Assembly (NCBI RefSeq): GCF_964059135.1
Contig: NZ_OZ060393.1
Span: forward strand, 62,001-126,000
From: Buchnera aphidicola (Symydobius americanus)
GTDB taxonomy: Bacteria > Pseudomonadota > Gammaproteobacteria > Enterobacterales > Enterobacteriaceae
Direction of reading: 5' to 3'
Length of the DNA: 64,000 nucleotides
The position numbers and the translations under genes were made by a program. Under the pieces are notes generated by a model, which saw only the letters and a program-made list of their open reading frames with translations, searched no databases and had not been told where the DNA came from. Shown here one piece after another: positions 51,513-63,564 of this stretch (its first letter is position 1; each line of letters starts with the position of its first letter).

Positions 51513-52649
51513 TCATTTTGTTAAATTATCAAAAAATTTTTTTACTCCATCAAAAAATCTTTTTGATTTTGGGTTATTTGTCACTTTTTTTTGTTGATTT
51601 AAACTATTTCCTAGTTCTCTAAGAAGTTCTTTTTGTTTTTCGTTTAATTTTACAGGCGTTTCTACTATTACTCGACATAATAGGTCTCCTACCCTTCTTG
51701 TTCGTATTGAATTTACCCCTCGACCTTTAATTCTGAATAGTTTTCCTGATTGTGTTTCTGATGGTATTTTTAGTTTAATTTTTCCATCTAATGTTGGTAC
51801 TTCAATATTTCCACCTAATGCAGCCATAGAGAAATTTATTGGGACTTCACAATAAAGGTTGTTCTCTTGCCTTTCAAAAATATGATGTTTTTTTACTGAA
51901 ATTTGAATATATAAATCTCCAGATGCTGCGCCGTTTTTTCCTGCTTCTCCTTCATTTTTTAATTTAATTTTATCATTAGTGTCAATTCCTGCTGGTATTT
52001 TAATTGCGATTTTTTTGGATGATTGAACTCTTCCATTTCCTTTACATGACATACAAGGATGGGTAATAACTTCTCCTTTTCCTTGACAATTTGAGCAAGT
52101 TTGTTGTACTGAAAAAAAACCTTGTCTTATATGTATCTGTCCACTACCTTGACAGGAATAACATTTTTTTGGTTGTTTTCCAAGATGTGAACCACTGCCA
52201 TGGCATGCTAGGCATTTTTGTAATTTTGGAATAAGAATTTCTTTATTAATACCTCGTACTGCTTCTTCCAATTCTAGTTCAATATTATATTGTAGATCTG
52301 ATCCTCTTCTGGATCTGGATGTTTGGTGATTTCCAAATATATCTCCAAATACATCGCCAAATATGTCATTAAAGTCTGCAGAATTACCAAAATGATGTTC
52401 AAATGAACTATTTGAATTGCCCTGTTTAAATGCAGAATGTCCATATTGATCATATGCTGTTCTTTTTTCAGGATTAATTAATATTTCATATGCTTCTTTA
52501 ATTTCCTTAAATTTTTTTTCGGCATTTTTATCACCTTGATTTCTATCTGGATGATATTTTATTGCTAATCTTTTGTAAGATTTTTTTATTTCTCGGTCAT
52601 TTGCTGATTTGGAGATTCCCAAAATTTGATAGTAATCTTGTTTTGTCAT
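51513..52649 (-). CDS. dnaJ: Chaperone protein DnaJ (Hsp40)
   Basis: Cochaperone that delivers substrates to DnaK and stimulates its ATPase. From ATG 52649 it has 378 residues (E. coli 376) and begins [20 protein letters not shown]. An upstream TTG-type start adds seven residues without support. Visible are the J-domain HPD in [12 protein letters not shown], a Gly/Asp-Phe region, four zinc-finger repeats ([32 protein letters not shown]) and the C-terminal [14 protein letters not shown]. It is downstream of dnaK in one heat-shock operon. Confidence 0.96.
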   Translation of the reverse strand: MTKQDYYQILGISKSANDREIKKSYKRLAIKYHPDRNQGDKNAEKKFKEIKEAYEILINPEKRTAYDQYGHSAFKQGNSNSSFEHHFGNSADFNDIFGDVFGDIFGNHQTSRSRRGSDLQYNIELELEEAVRGINKEILIPKLQKCLACHGSGSHLGKQPKKCYSCQGSGQIHIRQGFFSVQQTCSNCQGKGEVITHPCMSCKGNGRVQSSKKIAIKIPAGIDTNDKIKLKNEGEAGKNGAASGDLYIQISVKKHHIFERQENNLYCEVPINFSMAALGGNIEVPTLDGKIKLKIPSETQSGKLFRIKGRGVNSIRTRRVGDLLCRVIVETPVKLNEKQKELLRELGNSLNQQKKVTNNPKSKRFFDGVKKFFDNLTK

Positions 52650-52676
52650 TCGTATGTTCTCACATAACATATATTT

Positions 52677-52701
52677 ATACGAACGAATTATTCGTTCGTA
52701 T
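52677..52701 (-). promoter_or_regulatory. Perfect palindrome in the dnaK-dnaJ gap
   Basis: ATACGAACGAAT, one central T, then ATTCGTTCGTAT: 12 matched bases on each side, giving at least a 9-bp RNA stem (ATACGAACG/CGTTCGTAT) with a 7-base loop. It is 28 bases before the dnaJ ATG. There is no T-run after it. It could tune dnaK against dnaJ levels (partial termination, processing or mRNA stability). Confidence 0.5.
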
Positions 52702-52749
52702 AGTATTTCTAGAAGAATTTTATTAATTAAGTATGATAATTATTGTTTT

Positions 52750-54663
52750 TTATTTTTTTGGATCTTTTACTTCTTCGAATTCTGCATCGACAACATTATC
52801 TTCTTTTTGAACAGAAGATTCATTTTTATTTGGTTCTGTATTTTGATTTTTATTTTTTTCTAATTCTATTAATTTTGAAGATTCTTTAATCAGGGTTTGT
52901 ATTTTATTTTCTATATCAGATTTATTTTCTGTTTTTAATGCTTCATCTAATGCATTGATTGATTTTTGAATATTTTCGTATTCTGTAGTACTTAATTGAT
53001 CTTTAAGGTTTGATAATTGTTTTTTTGTGCTATGAGAAATTTGATCTCCTTGATTTCTAATTTTAATTAATTCTTCAAATTGTTTATCGGATTCAGAATT
53101 TTCTTCTGCATCAGAGATCATTTTTTTAATTTCATTTTCATTAAGTCCAGAAGAGGATTGGATTTTGATTTTTTGTTCTTTTCCTGTTTTTTTATCTTTT
53201 GCAGAAACATGTAATATTCCATCAGCATCAATATCAAATGTTACTTCGATTTGTGGTATTCCCCGTGGTGCAGGTTGAATGCCATCTAAATTAAATTGAC
53301 CTAATGATTTATTATCTGATGCTCTTTTTCTTTCTCCTTGTAATACATGTATTGTTACGGCAGATTGATTGTCTTCTGCTGTTGAAAATACTTGACTATG
53401 TTTAGTAGGAACTGTGGTGTTTTTATTAATTAATTTTGTCATTACTCCACCCATGGTTTCAATTCCTAGTGATAATGGAGTAACATCTAGTAGTAAAACA
53501 TCTTTGACATCTCCTGATAATACTCCACCTTGTACTGCTGCACCTATTGCAACTGCTTCGTCTGGATTAACATCTTTTCTTGGTTCTTTTCCAAAAAATT
53601 CTGCTACTTTTTTTTGTACCATAGGCATTCTAGTTTGTCCACCAACTAGTATAACATCATGTATATCAGTAACAGATAATTTAGCATCTTTTAATGCAGT
53701 TTTTAATGGGATAATTGATCTTTCAACTAGATCTTCGACTAGTGATTCTAGTTTTGATCGAGTTACTTTAATATTTAAGTGTTTTGGTCCATTCGAGTCT
53801 GCTGTTATATATGGTAAATTCACATCTGTTTGTTGAGTAGAAGATAATTCAATTTTTGTTTTTTCAGCAGTTTCTTTTAATCTTTGCATGGCTAAGGAAT
53901 CTTTTCTTAAATCTATTCCTTGTTCTTTTTGGAATTCGTTGACTAAAAAATTGATTAATCGACTATCAAAATCTTCTCCTCCTAGATGTGTATCTCCATT
54001 GGTTGCAAGCACTTCAAATGTTTTTTCTTGATCGACATTATCAATTTCAATGATGGAAATATCAAATGTTCCTCCCCCTAAATCATATACTGCGATTATT
54101 TTATTTCCTGAACTTTTATCTAATCCGTAAGCAAGTGCTGCTGCTGTTGGTTCATTAATAATACGTTTGACTTCTAATCCAGCAATTCGACCAGCGTCTT
54201 TGGTTGCTTGTCTTTGTGCATCATTAAAGTAAGCAGGTACAGTAATTACGGCTTCTTTTATTTTTTCACCTAAATAATCTTCTGCTGTTTTTTTCATTTT
54301 TTTTAAAACTTCTGCAGAAATTTGTGGTGGAGCCATTTTTTTTCCTGTTATGTCAATCCAAGCATCTCCGTTATTGGAATTAATAATTTTATATGGCATA
54401 ATTTTCAAATCGCGCTGAACTTCTTCATCTTGAAATTTTCTACCAATTAATCGTTTAATTGCAAATAATGTGTTTTGTGGATTAGTAATTGCTTGTCTTT
54501 TTGCTGGTTGTCCTACTAAAATTTCTCCATTTTTAGTATATGCAATTATAGATGGTGTAGTTCGTTCTCCTTCAGAATTTTCTAAAACTTTAGCTTGTTT
54601 TCCATCCATAATAGCTATGCAAGAATTGGTGGTTCCTAAATCGATTCCAATAATTTTGCTCAT
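52750..54663 (-). CDS. dnaK: Chaperone protein DnaK (Hsp70)
   Basis: Main Hsp70 chaperone, 637 residues against 638 in E. coli. Signatures are [49 protein letters not shown] and [20 protein letters not shown]. The substrate-binding domain is intact and the C-terminus [15 protein letters not shown] keeps the EEVKD tail. Codon use is less extreme than in neighbours, as expected for a highly expressed gene. A sigma-32 promoter lies about 93 bases upstream, and dnaJ follows after about 100 bases. Confidence 0.98.
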   Translation of the reverse strand: MSKIIGIDLGTTNSCIAIMDGKQAKVLENSEGERTTPSIIAYTKNGEILVGQPAKRQAITNPQNTLFAIKRLIGRKFQDEEVQRDLKIMPYKIINSNNGDAWIDITGKKMAPPQISAEVLKKMKKTAEDYLGEKIKEAVITVPAYFNDAQRQATKDAGRIAGLEVKRIINEPTAAALAYGLDKSSGNKIIAVYDLGGGTFDISIIEIDNVDQEKTFEVLATNGDTHLGGEDFDSRLINFLVNEFQKEQGIDLRKDSLAMQRLKETAEKTKIELSSTQQTDVNLPYITADSNGPKHLNIKVTRSKLESLVEDLVERSIIPLKTALKDAKLSVTDIHDVILVGGQTRMPMVQKKVAEFFGKEPRKDVNPDEAVAIGAAVQGGVLSGDVKDVLLLDVTPLSLGIETMGGVMTKLINKNTTVPTKHSQVFSTAEDNQSAVTIHVLQGERKRASDNKSLGQFNLDGIQPAPRGIPQIEVTFDIDADGILHVSAKDKKTGKEQKIKIQSSSGLNENEIKKMISDAEENSESDKQFEELIKIRNQGDQISHSTKKQLSNLKDQLSTTEYENIQKSINALDEALKTENKSDIENKIQTLIKESSKLIELEKNKNQNTEPNKNESSVQKEDNVVDAEFEEVKDPKK

Positions 54664-54756
54664 TTTTTATTTTCCGTAAAATATTGATTGTATTTATTAT
54701 AATATATTTATATTGTTTTTAATCAAATTTTTTTTATATTTGCTTATATTTAAAAT

Positions 54757-54786
54757 AAATGGGGTCTTTTTATTATCCATCAAGGG
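54757..54786 (-). promoter_or_regulatory. Sigma-32 heat-shock promoter of dnaK-dnaJ
   Basis: On the minus strand CCCTTGAT (54786-54779), a 14-base spacer and CCCCATTT (54764-54757) match the sigma-32 consensus CCCTTGAA-N13/14-CCCCATTT with one mismatch. A G/C-rich match in such an AT-rich gap is very unlikely by chance. It implies that RpoH-dependent heat-shock induction of dnaKJ is conserved. Confidence 0.88.
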
Positions 54787-54962
54787 TTTATAATAAAAAA
54801 AATATATTATTGATTATATTATTATCAATATTTGAAATATTTATTATTCTCAAATAATGATATCATTGTATTTTTATATAAATATTATATTTAATATGGA
54901 TTATAATTATATATTATTTAATATATTTTAGTTATATAGTAAATTTTTTTGGAGAAGATTAA

Positions 54963-55343
54963 TTGTGCGATCAAAATTATAGTTTTTTATTTTTTATTTG
55001 TTTTTCTTTTTTTGTTTGTTTTATTATGTTATTAGGAGGATGGCTTTTAGGAAGTCGATCTATTTCTCGTAATAAACATACTCCTTTTGAATCTGGTATT
55101 GATTCTTTTGGTAATACTAATTTAAAATTATCTATAAAATTTTACTTAATAGCTGCATTTTTTGTTATTTTTGATGTAGAATCATTATATTTATATGCAT
55201 GGTCTATAAATATTACAAAAATTGGTTGGTGTGGTTTTTTAGAAGTTTTAACTTTTGTTGGGGTTTTATTATTATCGATTATATACCTTACTCTTAATGG
55301 AGTTTTTGATTGGGTATCAAATAAATCAACTATACATTATTAA
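54963..55343 (+). CDS. nuoA: NADH-quinone oxidoreductase subunit A
   Basis: Small membrane subunit of complex I, 126 residues against 147. The N-terminal helix, LLGGWLLGSRSISRNKHTPFESG, the conserved FYLIAAFFVIFDVESLYLYAW and the last helix are present. The start is TTG with GGAGAAG about 8 bases upstream; no nearer ATG keeps the first helix. It heads the nuo operon, whose genes follow in the E. coli order through the right edge. Confidence 0.93.
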   Translation: MCDQNYSFLFFICFSFFVCFIMLLGGWLLGSRSISRNKHTPFESGIDSFGNTNLKLSIKFYLIAAFFVIFDVESLYLYAWSINITKIGWCGFLEVLTFVGVLLLSIIYLTLNGVFDWVSNKSTIHY

Positions 55344-55398
55344 GATAACTTTATAATATCATATTTTATATAATTTTGAATATTTATCAGGAAATATC

Positions 55399-56073
55399 AT
55401 GAAATATACTTTAACTCGCATTAATTTAGATAATAGTAAAGAAAAATATCCACTACATACTAAAAAAATAGTAGACGATCCTTTACAAGTTCGATTACAG
55501 AATAATATATTTATGGGAAAATTAACACAATTATTACATAAATTGGTTAATTGGAGCCGAAAAAATTCTTTATGGCCATATAATTTTGGATTATCATGCT
55601 GTTATGTCGAAATGGTTACTTCATTTACTGCTGTTCATGATATTGCTAGGTTTGGATCGGAAGTATTACGATCTTCTCCTAGACAAGCGGATGTTATGAT
55701 TATTTCTGGTACTCCATTTATTAAGATGGTGCCTGTTATACAAAGATTATATGATCAAATGTTAGATCCCAAATGGGTAATTTCTATGGGATCTTGTTCT
55801 AATTCTGGTGGTATGTATGATATTTATTCGGTCGTACAAGGTGTTGATAAATTTATTCCGGTGGATGTATATATTCCAGGTTGTCCTCCAAGGCCGGAAG
55901 CTTATATTGATGCTCTAATGTTACTCCAGAAATCTATTTCTTATGAACGTCGTCCTTTATCTTGGGTAATGGGAGATCAAGGTGTTTATAAAGCAAATTT
56001 AAAATCTCAAAAATTAAAGAAAAATGATATTCGTTCTCAAGTAAAAGATTTACGTACTCCAAATAATGTTTAA
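55399..56073 (+). CDS. nuoB: NADH-quinone oxidoreductase subunit B
   Basis: Peripheral-arm subunit holding iron-sulfur cluster N2, the last before quinone. It has 224 residues against 220. The four ligand cysteines are in [23 protein letters not shown] and [30 protein letters not shown] is conserved. The site CAGGAAA precedes the ATG. Confidence 0.97.
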   Translation: MKYTLTRINLDNSKEKYPLHTKKIVDDPLQVRLQNNIFMGKLTQLLHKLVNWSRKNSLWPYNFGLSCCYVEMVTSFTAVHDIARFGSEVLRSSPRQADVMIISGTPFIKMVPVIQRLYDQMLDPKWVISMGSCSNSGGMYDIYSVVQGVDKFIPVDVYIPGCPPRPEAYIDALMLLQKSISYERRPLSWVMGDQGVYKANLKSQKLKKNDIRSQVKDLRTPNNV

Positions 56074-56145
56074 ATTATATTATATCTTATTTTAAAGTAT
56101 TTTTTTTGAAATATTTTAATATTTATTTTATTTGTAATAATTCTT

Positions 56146-57933
56146 GTGACTGATACAATTGTTTATATTGAATATATTTTTGAGTTATTTATGACCAAAT
56201 CTATTATAAAAGAATTGTATAATTATTTTTCAAATCAAATATTATATAATCAAAAGACATTAGTTGGGTGTCCAGTCATTTGGATTCAGAGAGAGATATT
56301 ATTAGAGTTGAGTCAATTTTTAAAAAAAAATCCTAGATCTTATTCTATGTTATTTGATTTACACGGTATTGATGAAAGGTTAAGAGTATATCGTAAAGAT
56401 TTTCCTATTGCTGATTTTTCGGTATTTTATCATTTTTTTTCTCTTGAGCAAAATATTGATATTTTAATTAAAGTTCCTTTATTAGAAAATGATTTAAATA
56501 TTCCAACTTTAACAAGTATTTTTAAAAATTCAAATTGGTATGAACGTGAAACTTGGGATATGTTTGGAATTAATTTTCAAAATCATCCTAATTTAACTCG
56601 TATTTTGATGCCTAATACTTGGGTTGGTCATCCGTTAAGAAAAGATTATCCTGCACGAGCTACTGAACATCTTCCATTTTTTTTAGATGCATCTAAAGAA
56701 AAGAAAGAGATGGATGCTTTAGTTTTTAATCCGACAGAATATGGTATGCATGTAAAACATAAAAATTCTGAATTTATGTTTTTAAATCTTGGTCCAAATC
56801 ATCCATCAGCTCACGGAGCTTTTCGTATTATTTTACAATTAGATGGAGAAGAAATTATAGATTGTGTGCCTGATATTGGTTATCATCATCGTGGAGCTGA
56901 AAAAATGGCGGAACGTCAATCTTGGCATACTTATATTCCATATACTGATCGTATTGAATATCTCGGTGGTTGTGTTAATGAAATGCCATATATATTAGCT
57001 GTAGAGAAATTAGCTAATATTTCAGTTCCAAAAAAAGTGGAAGTAATTCGTGTTATGTTATCTGAGTTGTTTCGAATTAATAGTCATTTATTATATATTT
57101 CAACTTTTATTCAAGATGTTGGAGCTATGACGCCTGTATTCCTTGCATTTACTGATCGTCAAAAAATATATGATTTGATTGAAGCAATTACTGGAGCAAG
57201 AATGCACCCCGCTTGGTTTAGGATTGGGGGTCTTGCAAATGATCTTCCGAAAGGTTGGAATCATTTATTATATGATTTTCTTATTTGGATGCCTAAAAGG
57301 TTAGATGATTATATTAAAGTTGCTTTGAAAAATGTTATTTTAATTAATCGATCTAAAGGTATTGCTTGTTATGATCGAGAATCAGCTTTATCTTGGGGTA
57401 TAACGGGTGCTGGTTTACGAGCTACTGGAATTGATTTTGATGTTAGAAAAAAAAGACCATATTCTGGGTATGATAATTTTGATTTTTTGATTCCAGTAGG
57501 TAATGGAGAAAGTGATTGTTACTCTAGAGTGATGATTAAAGTAGAAGAAATACGGCAAAGTTTAGTAATTTTAAAGCAGTGTTTGCATAATATGCCATCT
57601 GGTCCATTTAAAGCTGATCATCCATTAACTACACCTCCTTCCAAAGAATTAACTTTACAACATATTGAAACTATGATTTCGCATTTTTTACAAGTATCTT
57701 GGGGTCCTGTGCTTCCTCCCAATGAAAGCTTTCAGATGATTGAAGCCACTAAAGGTATAAATAGTTATTATTTAATTAGTGATGGTAATACAATGAGTTA
57801 TCGAACCAGAATTAGAACACCAAGTTTTCCACATTTACAGCAAATTCCTTCTGTTATTCGTGGTAGTTTAATTTCTGATTTAATTGTTTATTTAGGAAGT
57901 ATTGATTTTGTAATGTCGGATGTTGATCGATAA
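56146..57933 (+). CDS. nuoC: NADH-quinone oxidoreductase subunit C/D (fused)
   Basis: Fused NuoC and NuoD as in E. coli (also called nuoCD), 595 residues against about 600. The NuoC part (to about residue 190) has [16 protein letters not shown] and [14 protein letters not shown]. The NuoD part has [37 protein letters not shown] with quinone-site His, and the C-terminal [12 protein letters not shown] identical to E. coli. The start is GTG 56146, consistent with the family. It is next to the N2-bearing NuoB. Confidence 0.96.
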   Translation: MTDTIVYIEYIFELFMTKSIIKELYNYFSNQILYNQKTLVGCPVIWIQREILLELSQFLKKNPRSYSMLFDLHGIDERLRVYRKDFPIADFSVFYHFFSLEQNIDILIKVPLLENDLNIPTLTSIFKNSNWYERETWDMFGINFQNHPNLTRILMPNTWVGHPLRKDYPARATEHLPFFLDASKEKKEMDALVFNPTEYGMHVKHKNSEFMFLNLGPNHPSAHGAFRIILQLDGEEIIDCVPDIGYHHRGAEKMAERQSWHTYIPYTDRIEYLGGCVNEMPYILAVEKLANISVPKKVEVIRVMLSELFRINSHLLYISTFIQDVGAMTPVFLAFTDRQKIYDLIEAITGARMHPAWFRIGGLANDLPKGWNHLLYDFLIWMPKRLDDYIKVALKNVILINRSKGIACYDRESALSWGITGAGLRATGIDFDVRKKRPYSGYDNFDFLIPVGNGESDCYSRVMIKVEEIRQSLVILKQCLHNMPSGPFKADHPLTTPPSKELTLQHIETMISHFLQVSWGPVLPPNESFQMIEATKGINSYYLISDGNTMSYRTRIRTPSFPHLQQIPSVIRGSLISDLIVYLGSIDFVMSDVDR

Positions 57934-57969
57934 ATTATTTTCAATATCAAATTATATAAAATATAAATT

Positions 57970-58449
57970 ATGTTAAATAAAAATATATTAACTGATTTTG
58001 AGTTGTCTCAAATTGAAAAAGAACTTACACATTATGAACACCCCAGAGCAGTATTAATTGAAGCTTTAAAGATTGTACAAAAAACAAGAGGATGGGTATC
58101 TGATAATTTAATTAAAGAAATTTCTCGAGTTTTATCAATTTCTGTTGTTGAAGTTGAAGAAATAGCGACCTTTTATAGTCAAATTTATCGATGTCCAGTT
58201 GGTAGAAATATTATAAAATATTGTGATAGTGTTGTGTGTTATGTAATGGGTTATAAGAATATTAAAAGAAAAATACAAAAAATTTTGAATATAAAACCAG
58301 GGCATACTACTAATGATAATAAATTTACTTTATTACCTATTTCATGTTTAGGAAATTGTGATAAAGCACCTGTAATTATGATTAATAATCATACTTATTC
58401 AAATGTAAATATTGATTTTATTCCTATATTACTAGAGAAATTTCAATGA
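57970..58449 (+). CDS. nuoE: NADH-quinone oxidoreductase subunit E
   Basis: NADH-dehydrogenase-module subunit with the [2Fe-2S] cluster N1a. It has 159 residues against 166. Cysteine ligands are in [15 protein letters not shown] and [36 protein letters not shown] is conserved. The stop overlaps the nuoF start (ATGA), so translation is probably coupled. Confidence 0.96.
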   Translation: MLNKNILTDFELSQIEKELTHYEHPRAVLIEALKIVQKTRGWVSDNLIKEISRVLSISVVEVEEIATFYSQIYRCPVGRNIIKYCDSVVCYVMGYKNIKRKIQKILNIKPGHTTNDNKFTLLPISCLGNCDKAPVIMINNHTYSNVNIDFIPILLEKFQ

Positions 58450-59795
58450 AAGAAATATTACGTTTTCCTGAAACACATCCTTTAACATGGTGGTTAAATG
58501 ATGTTCAAGATAGTGTTTTTATCTCTGAATATTCCAAAAAAAATGGATATTCTGCTTTAAAAAAGGTTTTTAAACAGATGACTCCTCAGGAAATTATAAC
58601 CATGGTTAAATCTTCAGAATTAAGAGGTAGAGGAGGTGCTGGATTTTTTACTGGTATAAAATGGGGTTTAATGCCTTCTAAAAAAGAGGGTGTACCACGG
58701 TATTTAGTTTGTAATGCTGATGAAATGGAACCCGGGACCTATAAGGATAGATTTTTATTAGAAAAAATTCCCCACCAGTTAATTGAAGGTATGATTATTG
58801 CTGGATTTGCATTACAAGCTTGTAAAGGATATATTTTTTTACGTGGGGAATATATAGATGCAAAAAATATTTTAAAACGTTCGCTGATTGAAGCAAAAAA
58901 TATGGGGTATTTAGGGAAAAATATTCTTGGTAGTTTTTTTAATTTTGATATTATTTTGCACACTGGAGCTGGCAGATATATTTGTGGAGAAGAAACAGCT
59001 TTATTAAATTCTTTGGAGGGTTATAGGGCAAATCCTAGACTTAAACCCCCTTTTCCTGCCGAGATTGGTTTATGGGGTAAACCTACTTGCGTTAATAATG
59101 TAGAAACATTATCAAATATACCATCTATTATTTTAAATGGTCCTAAATGGTATAAAACATTATCAAATAGTAAAGATCATGGAACGAAATTAATGGGATT
59201 TTCAGGAAAAGTGAATAATCCTGGATTATGGGAAGTACCCTTTGGAATATCTGCCCGAGAAATTTTAGAACGTTATGCGCGCGGGATGAAAAAGGGTTTT
59301 TCACTTAAAGCATGGCAGCCAGGAGGGGCAGGTACTGATTTTCTTACTGATAAGGATATTGATGTTCAAATGGATTTTGAAAATATTCAAAAGATAGGCA
59401 GTAGATTTGGAACTGGTCTTGCAATGGCTGTGGATCATACTATTAATATGGTCTCTTTAGTTCTTAATTTAGAAAAATTTTTTTCCCGAGAATCATGCGG
59501 TCTTTGTACGCCCTGCCGGGATGGATTGCCTTGGATAGTAAACATCTTAGATTCTTTAGAGAAAGGTTGTGGTCGACCAGGTTCTATTGAAATATTAGAA
59601 GATTTATGTTTTCAATTAGGTCCTGGTAAAACTGTATGCGCACATGCCCCTGGGGCAATTGAACCTTTACAGAGTGCAATGAAACATTTTAGATCTGAGT
59701 TTAGTCAAGGAATTAATTTGAAATATCATTCAATCTATCATAACTCAGTTGGTATTTCTGGTATTCAATCAAATTATTTTAAGCTTGATTTATGA
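58446..59795 (+). CDS. nuoF: NADH-quinone oxidoreductase subunit F
   Basis: NADH- and FMN-binding subunit of complex I with cluster N3. It has 449 residues against 445. The FMN/NADH region is [20 protein letters not shown] and [20 protein letters not shown]. The [4Fe-4S] ligands are in [15 protein letters not shown] and the later [10 protein letters not shown]. It starts inside the nuoE stop codon. Confidence 0.97.
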   Translation: MKEILRFPETHPLTWWLNDVQDSVFISEYSKKNGYSALKKVFKQMTPQEIITMVKSSELRGRGGAGFFTGIKWGLMPSKKEGVPRYLVCNADEMEPGTYKDRFLLEKIPHQLIEGMIIAGFALQACKGYIFLRGEYIDAKNILKRSLIEAKNMGYLGKNILGSFFNFDIILHTGAGRYICGEETALLNSLEGYRANPRLKPPFPAEIGLWGKPTCVNNVETLSNIPSIILNGPKWYKTLSNSKDHGTKLMGFSGKVNNPGLWEVPFGISAREILERYARGMKKGFSLKAWQPGGAGTDFLTDKDIDVQMDFENIQKIGSRFGTGLAMAVDHTINMVSLVLNLEKFFSRESCGLCTPCRDGLPWIVNILDSLEKGCGRPGSIEILEDLCFQLGPGKTVCAHAPGAIEPLQSAMKHFRSEFSQGINLKYHSIYHNSVGISGIQSNYFKLDL

Positions 59796-59877
59796 TGTAT
59801 TAAAATTCAAGTTTCAATAATAAAATTAATTTTGTTTTGTACATTCATATTTTACTTTGTTCTTGGAATATGTAATT

Positions 59878-62592
59878 ATGGCTATAATTTATATAAATGA
59901 TACTAAATATAATGTAGATATATCAAAAAATTTATTAGAAACATGTCTATTCTTAGGAATAGATGTACCATATTTTTGTTGGCATCCCGCTTTAGGGAGT
60001 GTAGGAGTATGTAGGTTATGTGCGGTAAAACAATATTTTAGTGCTGATGATGATATAGGAAAAATTGTCATGTCTTGTACTTTATCAATTGTGGAAAATA
60101 TGAGAATTTCAACCGTTGATTTTGAGGTACAAAAATTTCGAAAAGGAATTATTGAATTAATTATGACTAATCATCCTCATGATTGTCCAATTTGTGAAGA
60201 AGGAGGAAATTGTCATCTTCAAGATATGACAGTAATGAATAATCATTATCATCGTCGTCATACTTTTGCAAAACGTACACATAATAATCAATATTTAGGG
60301 AGTTTTATATCTCATCAGATGAATAGATGTATTGGTTGTTACCGTTGTGTTCGTTATTATAAAGATTATGCAGGCGGGACAGATTTTGGAGTGTATGGTA
60401 TTAGTAATAATATTTATTTTGGTCGATTTCAGGATGGTGATTTACAGAATGAATATTCTGGGAATTTAATTGAAGTTTGTCCTACTGGGGTATTTACAGA
60501 TAAATTATATTCTAAAAATTATAATAGAAAATGGGATTTACAGTATTCTCCTAGTATTTGTCAGCACTGTAGTATTGGTTGTAATATTTCTGTTGGAGAA
60601 CGATATGGAAGATTAAATAGAATAGAAAATCGATATCATAAACATATCAATCGTTATTTTTTGTGTGATTTAGGTCGATTTGGGTATGGTTATGCGAACT
60701 TAATGGATCGAATTTATCAACCTGTACAAAATATTCGTTTTGAAAAAGAAATATATATCGATTCAACGCAATCAATTAGTTTAATTACAAATATATTAAA
60801 ATATTCTTCTAAAGTAATTGGAATAGGATCAGTTCGTTCTAGTATAGAAAATAATTTTTCTTTAAGAAAATTAGTTGGAAAAAATAATTTTTCTACTGGT
60901 ATGTCAAATATTGATCATAATTGTATTAAATTGATTATAGATATTTTACAAAATAGCGGTATTTATGTGCCAACATTAAGAGAGATTGAAAGTTATGATA
61001 CTATCTTAATCATAGGGGAAGATATTACTCAATCATCTTCTTTAATGGCTCTTTCAATTCGACAAGCTATGAAAAAAAATAATATTGATCAAAACGCTTT
61101 TAAGAATATTCCAGAATGGCATAGTGCTGCTATTTTAAATATTTCTCATGTAAATAAGAAATCTTTATATATTATATATAGTCACGAAACGCGTTTAGAT
61201 GATTTATCTGGTTTAAGTTATTTTGGTTCTGTTCAAGATCAGGAAAATTTTGTACATGCTATTTCTAATATAATTAATAATTTACCAGAGGTTGTAAATC
61301 ACGTCAGTTCTGTTTTTAAAAAGGAAATTTCTATTATTTCGGATGCATTATGTTCTTCTAAAAAGCCGTTAATTATTTCCGGATCACACTCTGGGAGTAT
61401 AAATTTAGTAAAATTTGCAACAAATATTGCGCAAGGATTGAGAGTTTTAAATAAAAATGTTGGATTAGTTTTTTTAACCCCCGGTGTAAATAGTTTAGGG
61501 GTTGGTATGCTTTCAGATCTTTCATTAGAGAATGTAATAGATAAATGTATTAGTTCAGAGGTAGATACTTTAATTGTATTAGAAAATGATTTATATCGTC
61601 ATTCTATGAGCAGAGATATAGATCTTGCATTAAAAAAAGTAAAACATTTTATTATTTTTGATCACCAATTAAATAAAACTGTTCAAAAAAGTACTTTATT
61701 TTTTCCAACATCCAATTTTGCAGAAGGATCAGGAACAGTTGTGAATTATGAAGGTAGAGCGCAAAGATTTTTTTCTACTTTTAATCCAATGACATATAAT
61801 CCAAATTCTTTTATTCAAGAAGGTTGGAAATGGATATATAAAATATATTTTAGCATTCATAATATATCTAATAAAAATATTTATTTAGATGATGTAGTTC
61901 GGGAGTATGTAAAAGATATTTCTTTTTTTTGTCAAATTAAATATCTTGCACCAGGTGCAAATTTTCGAATTGTTGGTCAAAAAATAGCTCGTTTTCCTCA
62001 TCGAGCGAGTAGTAGGACTGCTTTTTATTCTAAAGTGAGTATACATGAACCTGGTCAAATAAAAGATCAGGATACTATGTTTTCTTTTTCCATGGAAGGA
62101 ATTCAAAATATTCAAAATAATTCTGAATATATTCCGTTTTTTTGGTCTCCTGGGTGGAATTCTTCTCAATCATCTAATAAATATATTGGTAAAATAAATT
62201 CTTTTAATTCTGGCATACGTTTATTTAAAAAAAATGATAAAAATACGAAGTATTTTTTTGATTTTTTAAAAATTAAAAATATTTCTAAGGTAGATTGGAA
62301 TATTATTCCGTATTATTTGTTATTTGGAAGTGAAGAAATGAGTTATTATTCTCCTGAAATTAATCAAAAATGTTCTAAAGTTTATGTTTTAATAAATATA
62401 GCATATGAATCAATTTTAGATTTAAAAAAATACTCTATGATTGAATTTGATTGTTTAGGTGAAATTTTTAAATTTTCATTTAAATTTTCTAATAAATTAC
62501 CATTACGACATATAGGATTACCTATTGGTTTTCCAGGTTTACCTCGTTCTTTAATTGGTAATTCAGTTAAAAGAGTAAGAGGAATAATATAA
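59878..62592 (+). CDS. nuoG: NADH-quinone oxidoreductase subunit G
   Basis: Largest peripheral subunit of complex I. From ATG 59878 it has 904 residues (E. coli about 908); an upstream TTG adds seven. Cluster ligands are all visible: [20 protein letters not shown] (2Fe-2S), [19 protein letters not shown] (N5), [14 protein letters not shown] with EVCPTGVF (N4) and [17 protein letters not shown] with [10 protein letters not shown] (N7). The extra N7 cluster is kept as in E. coli. The C-terminal molybdopterin-like domain is complete. Confidence 0.95.
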   Translation: MAIIYINDTKYNVDISKNLLETCLFLGIDVPYFCWHPALGSVGVCRLCAVKQYFSADDDIGKIVMSCTLSIVENMRISTVDFEVQKFRKGIIELIMTNHPHDCPICEEGGNCHLQDMTVMNNHYHRRHTFAKRTHNNQYLGSFISHQMNRCIGCYRCVRYYKDYAGGTDFGVYGISNNIYFGRFQDGDLQNEYSGNLIEVCPTGVFTDKLYSKNYNRKWDLQYSPSICQHCSIGCNISVGERYGRLNRIENRYHKHINRYFLCDLGRFGYGYANLMDRIYQPVQNIRFEKEIYIDSTQSISLITNILKYSSKVIGIGSVRSSIENNFSLRKLVGKNNFSTGMSNIDHNCIKLIIDILQNSGIYVPTLREIESYDTILIIGEDITQSSSLMALSIRQAMKKNNIDQNAFKNIPEWHSAAILNISHVNKKSLYIIYSHETRLDDLSGLSYFGSVQDQENFVHAISNIINNLPEVVNHVSSVFKKEISIISDALCSSKKPLIISGSHSGSINLVKFATNIAQGLRVLNKNVGLVFLTPGVNSLGVGMLSDLSLENVIDKCISSEVDTLIVLENDLYRHSMSRDIDLALKKVKHFIIFDHQLNKTVQKSTLFFPTSNFAEGSGTVVNYEGRAQRFFSTFNPMTYNPNSFIQEGWKWIYKIYFSIHNISNKNIYLDDVVREYVKDISFFCQIKYLAPGANFRIVGQKIARFPHRASSRTAFYSKVSIHEPGQIKDQDTMFSFSMEGIQNIQNNSEYIPFFWSPGWNSSQSSNKYIGKINSFNSGIRLFKKNDKNTKYFFDFLKIKNISKVDWNIIPYYLLFGSEEMSYYSPEINQKCSKVYVLINIAYESILDLKKYSMIEFDCLGEIFKFSFKFSNKLPLRHIGLPIGFPGLPRSLIGNSVKRVRGII

Positions 62593-62599
62593 AAATTTT

Positions 62600-63547
62600 A
62601 TGATAATTTTATTAAGTAATACTGTAAAACCAATTGTTATCGTTTTATTGGTTATTTTTTTTGGAGCAATGTTAAGCCTTGTTGAAAGAAGATTATTAGC
62701 GGTATTTCAAAACAGATATGGTCCAAATAGGGTTGGTTATTACGGTTCGTTGCAATTGTTTGCAGATATAATTAAAATGTTATTCAAAGAAGATTGGGTT
62801 CCTATTTTTAGTAGATCTTTTATTTTTATTATAGCTCCTGTTATATCGTTTATTTCTTTTTTATTAGTGATGGGTATTATTCCGATAGATTATAATTTTT
62901 TTATTATTAATTTAAATATTGGTATTTTGTTTTTTTTAATGGTAGCTTCTTTATCTGTGTATGCTATATTATTTGCTGGTTGGTCTAGTAATAATAAATA
63001 TGCTTTATTAGGATCGATACGCGCAGTTGCTCAAACATTAAGTTATGAGGTTTTTTTAGGATTATCTTTAATGGGGGTAGTTGCTCGCGCTGGTTCATTT
63101 AATTTAATTGATATCGTTAATTCTCAGAAATGTTTATGGAATATTATTCCTCAATTTTTAGGTTTTTTAACTTTTTTTATTGCTAGTTTAGCATTATGTC
63201 ATCGTCATCCATTTGATCAACCTGAGGCTGAACAAGAATTAGCTGATGGATATCATATTGAATATTCTGGAATGAAATTCGGATTATTCTTTATTGGTCA
63301 ATATATTTCTATGATTTCTATTTCCTCATTAATTACGACATGTTTTTTTGGTGGTTGGTTTGGTCCATTTTTTTCAGGATTTTTCTGGTTTTTAATAAAA
63401 ACTATGTTTTTTTTAGTTTTTTTTATTTTAATTCGAGCTTCTTTACCCAGACCGCGATATGATAAAGTATTATCTTTTAGTTGGAAAATATGCTTGCCAA
63501 TTACATTGTTTAATTTGATATTTACTGCATTAATATTATTATATTAA
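62600..63547 (+). CDS. nuoH: NADH-quinone oxidoreductase subunit H
   Basis: Membrane subunit at the quinone-site junction of complex I, 315 residues against 325. [58 protein letters not shown] and the final [17 protein letters not shown] are diagnostic. About eight hydrophobic helices can be seen. It lies 7 bases after nuoG. Confidence 0.97.
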   Translation: MIILLSNTVKPIVIVLLVIFFGAMLSLVERRLLAVFQNRYGPNRVGYYGSLQLFADIIKMLFKEDWVPIFSRSFIFIIAPVISFISFLLVMGIIPIDYNFFIINLNIGILFFLMVASLSVYAILFAGWSSNNKYALLGSIRAVAQTLSYEVFLGLSLMGVVARAGSFNLIDIVNSQKCLWNIIPQFLGFLTFFIASLALCHRHPFDQPEAEQELADGYHIEYSGMKFGLFFIGQYISMISISSLITTCFFGGWFGPFFSGFFWFLIKTMFFLVFFILIRASLPRPRYDKVLSFSWKICLPITLFNLIFTALILLY

Positions 63548-63564
63548 CTTATATGGATTATTTT

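Noticed and set aside
53414..53836. 140-codon ORF antisense to dnaK
   Set aside because: It is a shadow of the highly conserved dnaK coding strand with no ribosome site or known product.
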